A stretch of DNA of 9,411 nt. It comes from Lachnospiraceae bacterium UBA4317 (GTDB taxonomy: Bacteria > Bacillota_A > Clostridia > Lachnospirales > Lachnospiraceae). Shown here one piece after another: positions 6,025 through 9,411 of the stretch. Positions within the stretch are counted from its first letter, which is position 1. The number at the start of each line of letters is the position of its first letter. The DNA is taken from assembly GCA_002394525.1 (NCBI GenBank), contig DGUF01000083.1, positions 5,087 to 14,497 on the forward strand. Direction: 5' to 3'. The position numbers were made by a program, and so were the translations under genes. Under the pieces are notes generated by a model. It had not been told where the DNA came from. It worked only from the letters and a program-made list of their open reading frames with translations, and ran no database searches.

Positions 6025-6025
6025 T
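5990..6025 (+). repeat. Three 12-bp purine-rich tandem repeats at the RNase J start
   Basis: Units at 5990-6001, 6002-6013 and 6014-6025 share AGAAGAG(A/G)(G/A)AA and differ mainly in their last base (T, C, T). The array spans both the in-frame TAG and the TTG start. Its period is a whole number of codons, so gains or losses of units would keep the frame. Confidence 0.8.
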
Positions 6026-8238
6026 TGAAGACACAGACCAAAAAAGACAACAGAAGAAATATCGAAAAAAGAAGTACAGAGAAGAGAAGCACAGAGAAAA
6101 GAAATATTGAAAAGAGCGCTGAAAAAGGCGGAAAAAAAGAAGTCAGAAAAGACCTGAAAAAAAAGATCAGCAAAAAGAAGGATCTGAAAAAGGAATATAC
6201 GACCAGAGAATTAAAGCATCAGGGAGTTAAAAAGAAAGACCTGAAAAAGCAGGATGCTGTCAGAAAGACGGCCTCCGGCGGAAAGAGCACGGGACAAAAG
6301 CCCTCCGGCGGAAAGAACGAACTGAGGACCTCCTGGAACAGAGGAGCCAGAAATGAGCTGCAGGTCGTAAAGGACAGCGGCAAAAAGGAGCTTCAGGTTA
6401 TAAAGGACGGCGGCAAAAAGGAGCTGCAGGTCATAAAGGACAGCGGCAAAAAGGAGCTGCGCGTCATAAAGGACGGCATCCGGGCAGATCTGCGGGGGGC
6501 AGGCAGCTCACAAAAGGCAGAGCCCGTCAGAGACAAGGGCAGAAAAGGATTCGGATTGAGAAAAAAGAAGGATGAACATAAAGGTACTGCGCCCTCTGTG
6601 AGGATCATCCCCCTGGGTGGTCTGGAACAGATCGGCATGAACATCACCGCGTTTGAATACGGGGACAGCATCGTGGTCGTGGACTGCGGCCTGGCCTTCC
6701 CCGAGGACGATATGCTCGGGATCGACCTCGTGATCCCGGACACCACCTATCTGGAGGATAACATTGACAAGGTCAAGGCCTTTGTGATCACCCACGGACA
6801 CGAAGATCACATCGGAGCCCTCCCCTACGTGCTCAAAAAGATCAACGTCCCGGTCTACGGCACCCGCCTGACCATCGGGATCATTGAAAACAAGCTCCGT
6901 GAGCACAACCTCCTCGGCAGCACCGAGCGCCACGTGGTGGCCTTCGGAGATGTCGTCACCCTGGGCGATTTCCAGGTGGAATTCATCAAGACCAACCACA
7001 GCATCGTGGACGCCGCCGCCCTGGCCATCACCTCGCCGGCCGGCACCATCGTCCACACCGGCGACTTCAAGGTCGACTACACGCCGGTCTACGGTGACGC
7101 CATCGACCTGCAGCGCTTCGCGGAGCTGGGGCGCAAGGGCGTCCTGGCCCTCATGTGTGACTCCACCAATTCGCTGCGCCCCGGACACACCCCGTCCGAG
7201 AAGGCAGTCGGCAGGAGCATTGACCAGATCTTCCGCGACCATCAGGATACCCGCCTCATCGTCGCGACCTTCGCCTCCAATGTCGACCGCGTGCAGCAGA
7301 TTATCAACCACGCCTACAAATACGGCCGCAAGGTCGTCGTCGAGGGACGCAGCATGGTCAACATCATCGAGACCGCGACCAAGCTCGATGTTCTCAACGT
7401 CCCGGAAAACACCCTGATCGATATCGACCAGCTCAAAAACTACCCCGGCGAAAAGACCGTCATCATCACGACCGGCAGCCAGGGCGAGAGCATGGCCGCC
7501 CTGAGCCGCATGGCCGACGGCATGCACCGCAAGGTCACGATCGGCCCCAACGACACCGTCATCTTTTCCTCCAGCCCCATCCCGGGCAATGAGAAGGCGG
7601 TCACGGGCGTCATCAACAAGCTCATCCTCAAAGGGGCGGACGTCATTTCCCAGGATGTCCACGCCTCCGGCCACCCCTGCCAGGAGGATGTCAAGCTGAT
7701 CTACCACCTTGTCCAGCCCCGGTATGCCATTCCGGTGCACGGCGAGTACCGCCACCTCAAGGCCCAGGCCAAGCTCGTCAAGGAGCTGGGCTATGACAAG
7801 GACCACATCTTTATCCTGGGCTCCGGCGATGTCCTGGAGCTGAGCGAGGACGGAGCCGCCGTCCGCGAGAAGGTCCAGGTCGGCAATATCATGGTCGACG
7901 GCCTCGGTGTCGGCGACGTCGGCAACGTGGTCCTGCGCGACCGCCAGCACCTGGCCGAGGACGGCATCGTGATCGTGGCCTTCGCCCTGGAATCGGGCAG
8001 CTGCAGACTGCTCTCCGGCCCGGAGATCACCTCCCGCGGCTTCGTCTACATCAAGGAGGCCGACGACCTCATGGCCGGCGCCGCCAACGTCGCGGAGGAC
8101 GCCATCGAACGCTGCCAGGAGGCCCGGAGCACAGACTGGAACCGCTACAAAAACGCCGTCAAGGACGGCCTCAACGATTTCTTCTGGAAAAAGACCCAGC
8201 GCCGGCCCGTCATCCTGCCCATGATCCTCGAGGTCTGA
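6025..8238 (+). CDS. rnj: Ribonuclease J with a long Lys-rich N-terminal extension
   Basis: RNase J is a zinc-dependent metallo-beta-lactamase/beta-CASP nuclease with 5'-3' exo- and endonuclease activity in mRNA decay and rRNA maturation. The core starts near residue 191 (VRIIPLGGLEQIGMN). Metal ligands are visible in HGHEDH (H257, H259, D261, H262), H325 (TNHSIVD), D347 (HTGDF) and H572 (VHGEY). All sit 182-183 residues later than the B. subtilis RNase J1 positions I remember (74-79, 142, 164, 390). Thus about 183 of the 737 residues are an added N-terminal region, extremely rich in Lys and Glu, with pentapeptide (12-31) and 11-residue (111-154) repeats. Start choice is uncertain. TTG 6025 is the first start after an in-frame TAG and has no clear Shine-Dalgarno. 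TTG 6556, after AAAGGA, would give a canonical 560-residue enzyme. The continuous repeats argue that the extension is translated. Confidence 0.93.
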   Translation: MKTQTKKDNRRNIEKRSTEKRSTEKRNIEKSAEKGGKKEVRKDLKKKISKKKDLKKEYTTRELKHQGVKKKDLKKQDAVRKTASGGKSTGQKPSGGKNELRTSWNRGARNELQVVKDSGKKELQVIKDGGKKELQVIKDSGKKELRVIKDGIRADLRGAGSSQKAEPVRDKGRKGFGLRKKKDEHKGTAPSVRIIPLGGLEQIGMNITAFEYGDSIVVVDCGLAFPEDDMLGIDLVIPDTTYLEDNIDKVKAFVITHGHEDHIGALPYVLKKINVPVYGTRLTIGIIENKLREHNLLGSTERHVVAFGDVVTLGDFQVEFIKTNHSIVDAAALAITSPAGTIVHTGDFKVDYTPVYGDAIDLQRFAELGRKGVLALMCDSTNSLRPGHTPSEKAVGRSIDQIFRDHQDTRLIVATFASNVDRVQQIINHAYKYGRKVVVEGRSMVNIIETATKLDVLNVPENTLIDIDQLKNYPGEKTVIITTGSQGESMAALSRMADGMHRKVTIGPNDTVIFSSSPIPGNEKAVTGVINKLILKGADVISQDVHASGHPCQEDVKLIYHLVQPRYAIPVHGEYRHLKAQAKLVKELGYDKDHIFILGSGDVLELSEDGAAVREKVQVGNIMVDGLGVGDVGNVVLRDRQHLAEDGIVIVAFALESGSCRLLSGPEITSRGFVYIKEADDLMAGAANVAEDAIERCQEARSTDWNRYKNAVKDGLNDFFWKKTQRRPVILPMILEV
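6058..6117 (+). repeat. 15-bp tandem repeats encoding xxEKR pentapeptides
   Basis: Four five-codon units encode NIEKR, STEKR, STEKR and NIEKS (residues 12-31 of RNase J). The period is 15 bp with synonymous variation between copies. The reading frame is kept and the charged EKR core is conserved, which suggests protein-level constraint as well as slippage origin. Confidence 0.75.
6355..6480 (+). repeat. 33-bp tandem repeats (four 11-residue units) in the RNase J extension
   Basis: Units start at 6355, 6388, 6421 and 6454 and encode ELQVVKDSGKK, ELQVIKDGGKK, ELQVIKDSGKK and ELRVIKDGIRA (residues 111-154). The first three are complete and differ at only a few bases, so the array is recent. Just upstream a 12-bp TCCGGCGGAAAG occurs twice (6274-6285 and 6304-6315) and encodes SGGK. 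Confidence 0.92.
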
Positions 8239-8364
8239 TGAAAAAAGCGGCAGCTGCGCGGCCCTGAGCGGATCGACCGGCAGCCGGGCCCGCCATCCCG
8301 CGGCACAGGGCCGGGAATAGCGACAGACAAGTCCGGCCTTCCACGGCCAGGAGCGGAGAAAACT

Positions 8365-8856
8365 ATGAAAAAAAGAACAGGGTTCCCGGAGATCGCGGAA
8401 GCGGTCCTCGGCATATTGATCTACCTCATCCCCATCGTCTGCGGGATCTATATCCTGTCCTGGGCCGGCCGCGCCTATCACGAGGGCTACAACCTGTTTG
8501 CGGAGGAGAGCCTGGACAGCCCGGCCACAGCCCACAGCGAGCTGATCACGGTCTCGGAGTCCGAGGCCGGCTCGGCGCTCGCAGTCGGCAGGATCCTGGA
8601 GAAACAGAACCTGGTCAGCAGCGGGGTCACCTTTGCCATCAAGGCCCGTCTGGCCGGCTACAGCGACAAGTTCCTGCCCGGTTCCTTCCTCCTGTCCTCG
8701 GATATGACCATGGTCCAGATGATGGAAAAGCTGTCCAGGGAGCCCACCGCCGAAAAAGCGGATCCGGCTGCCGGCGGCGAGGAGACGGCCGGAGATGAGG
8801 ACAGCCAGACCGGCGGGAAAAAGAAGGAGAACAAGGATGTCTGGGGACAGTATTGA
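8365..8856 (+). CDS. Short MltG/YceG-like membrane protein without the catalytic domain
   Basis: The 163-residue product has a short basic N-terminus, one hydrophobic helix at about 13-35 (signal anchor), and then an extracellular LysM-like subdomain at about 60-124 resembling the first part of MltG (ITVSESEAGSALAVGRILEK, ARLAGYSDKFLPGSFLLSSD). Full MltG (about 340-360 residues) ends growing glycan strands with a C-terminal YceG domain carrying a catalytic Glu. That domain is absent; instead there is a low-complexity charged tail (125-163, rich in E, G, K, A). Activity as a lytic transglycosylase is therefore not expected. AGGAG/GGAG (8349-8358) gives a good ribosome site. The position between RNase J and a TrmR-like gene equals that of B. 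subtilis yrrL (mltG), so it is the syntenic relic or a specialised short form. No frameshifted catalytic half follows, because the next gene starts 20 bases before this stop. Confidence 0.8.
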   Translation: MKKRTGFPEIAEAVLGILIYLIPIVCGIYILSWAGRAYHEGYNLFAEESLDSPATAHSELITVSESEAGSALAVGRILEKQNLVSSGVTFAIKARLAGYSDKFLPGSFLLSSDMTMVQMMEKLSREPTAEKADPAAGGEETAGDEDSQTGGKKKENKDVWGQY

Positions 8857-9411
8857 GCGCGTGGACGCTGAGCGCATGGAGGTCTTCATCGAGGCCATGA
8901 CGCCTCCCGGACCGCCAGGCCTGCGCGGACTGGAGCAGGAGGCCCTCTCGGAGGGCGTCCCCATCATAAGGCCCCAGACGCAGAACCTGATCCGATTTTT
9001 TGTAAAAATGAAAAAGCCGATGCGTATTCTGGAGATTGGAACGGCGGTCGGCTTTTCTTCTCTTTTTATGCAGTATTACGCGCCGCCGGGCTGCAGGATC
9101 GTCACCATCGAAAAAGACCCGGCCCGCGCGGCCAGGGCCAGGGACAACATAGCCCGCCTGGGCAGGCCTGTCCAGGCCTCGGAGGGAGACGCCGCTTGCG
9201 TGAGCAGGCCGCTTCAGGCCCCGGAGGGAGACACCATCGAAGTCCTGGAGGGAGACGCCGCGCAGATCCTGCCCCGGCTGGGGGAGGACGGGTCCTACGA
9301 CCTGGTCTTCATGGACGCGGCCAAGGGACAGTATATCCGCTTTCTGCCGGATGTCCTGCGCCTGCTCGGGACCGGCGGGATCCTGCTGACCGACAACATC
9401 CTCCGGGAGGG
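8837..9411 (+). CDS. trmR: Class I SAM-dependent O-methyltransferase, TrmR-like (partial, runs off the window)
   Basis: This is a COMT-like methyltransferase; 191 codons are seen before the window ends. The SAM-binding motif is ILEIGTAVGFSS (64-75), the acidic motif VTIEKD lies at 89-94, and metal ligands are D160 (DLVFMDAAK) and D186-N187 (LLTDN). The start ATG overlaps the preceding gene by 20 bases and has AAGGAG (8824-8829) 7 bases upstream, indicating coupled translation. In B. subtilis the gene at this place (yrrM, trmR), beside yrrL and before the U32 peptidase genes, methylates 5-hydroxyuridine at tRNA position 34 to mo5U. Synteny makes that the best guess, but other catechol-type O-methyltransferases have the same motifs. 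The region after VTIEKD carries a 14-residue tandem duplication (110-137) not expected in the family. Confidence 0.88.
   Translation, partial: MSGDSIERVDAERMEVFIEAMTPPGPPGLRGLEQEALSEGVPIIRPQTQNLIRFFVKMKKPMRILEIGTAVGFSSLFMQYYAPPGCRIVTIEKDPARAARARDNIARLGRPVQASEGDAACVSRPLQAPEGDTIEVLEGDAAQILPRLGEDGSYDLVFMDAAKGQYIRFLPDVLRLLGTGGILLTDNILRE
9164..9247 (+). repeat. 42-bp imperfect tandem duplication inside trmR
   Basis: Units 9164-9205 and 9206-9247 encode RPVQASEGDAACVS and RPLQAPEGDTIEVL, followed by a third partial copy EGDAAQIL. About the first 30 bases of the two units are close copies. The duplication is in frame and sits at the strand/loop after motif II of the Rossmann fold, where the family normally has one EGDA segment. 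Confidence 0.8.

Noticed and set aside
8239..8364. Terminator between RNase J and the MltG-like gene
   Set aside because: The GC-rich segment can form weak stems (for example GGCC around 8336-8348), but none is followed by a U-run.
6508..8967. An 819-codon open frame on the minus strand across RNase J and the MltG-like gene
   Set aside because: It mirrors the strongly GC3-biased codons of the sense genes, has a low-complexity V/D/G/L-rich translation, no recognisable domain, and overlaps a gene with conserved catalytic motifs.

Overview
The window looks like chromosomal DNA from a GC-rich member of the Bacillota, most likely a Lachnospiraceae-type Clostridia. The evidence is the gene order (it matches the Bacillus subtilis yrzL-yrrK-yrzB-yrrL-yrrM block, with RNase J placed inside it), an IreB-family protein, an HPr-like protein with a Ser-46 site, ThiI without a rhodanese domain, and strong Shine-Dalgarno sites. 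I cannot name the genus. I see no transposase, phage gene, CRISPR array, tRNA or rRNA.

Layout. (1) 1-2468, plus strand: the end of an unidentified gene, then a NifS-family cysteine desulfurase and thiI, a sulfur donor/acceptor pair for 4-thiouridine in tRNA. (2) 2483-2822, minus strand: a short HPr-like protein that lacks the phosphorylatable-His loop, followed by its own intrinsic terminator. (3) 2823-3026: a divergent control region, AT-rich at its mtaB end. (4) 3027-4562, plus: mtaB, an MiaB-type radical-SAM methylthiotransferase for t6A37 in tRNA. (5) 4595-9411, plus: a candidate promoter and leader, then ireB, ruvX, a DUF1292 gene (yrzB-like), RNase J, a short MltG-like membrane protein without the catalytic half, and the start of an O-methyltransferase matching TrmR, cut by the window edge.

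Functionally the window is dominated by RNA maturation: s4U (NifS/ThiI), ms2t6A37 (MtaB), mo5U34 (TrmR, by synteny), rRNA 5'-end processing (RuvX) and mRNA/rRNA turnover (RNase J). IreB and the HPr-like protein are likely regulatory. No clearly new multi-gene system is visible.

The unusual signal is that several otherwise conserved housekeeping genes carry lineage-specific, low-complexity or tandemly repeated in-frame DNA. RNase J has a ~183-residue Lys-rich N-terminal extension with three classes of repeats, and its likely original start is separated from the body by an in-frame amber codon sitting inside a 12-bp repeat. MtaB has two linker insertions. TrmR has a 14-residue tandem duplication. 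The ruvX-yrzB intergenic region has a perfect 29-bp duplication. The amber codon and the His-less HPr-like protein are the best items for follow-up.
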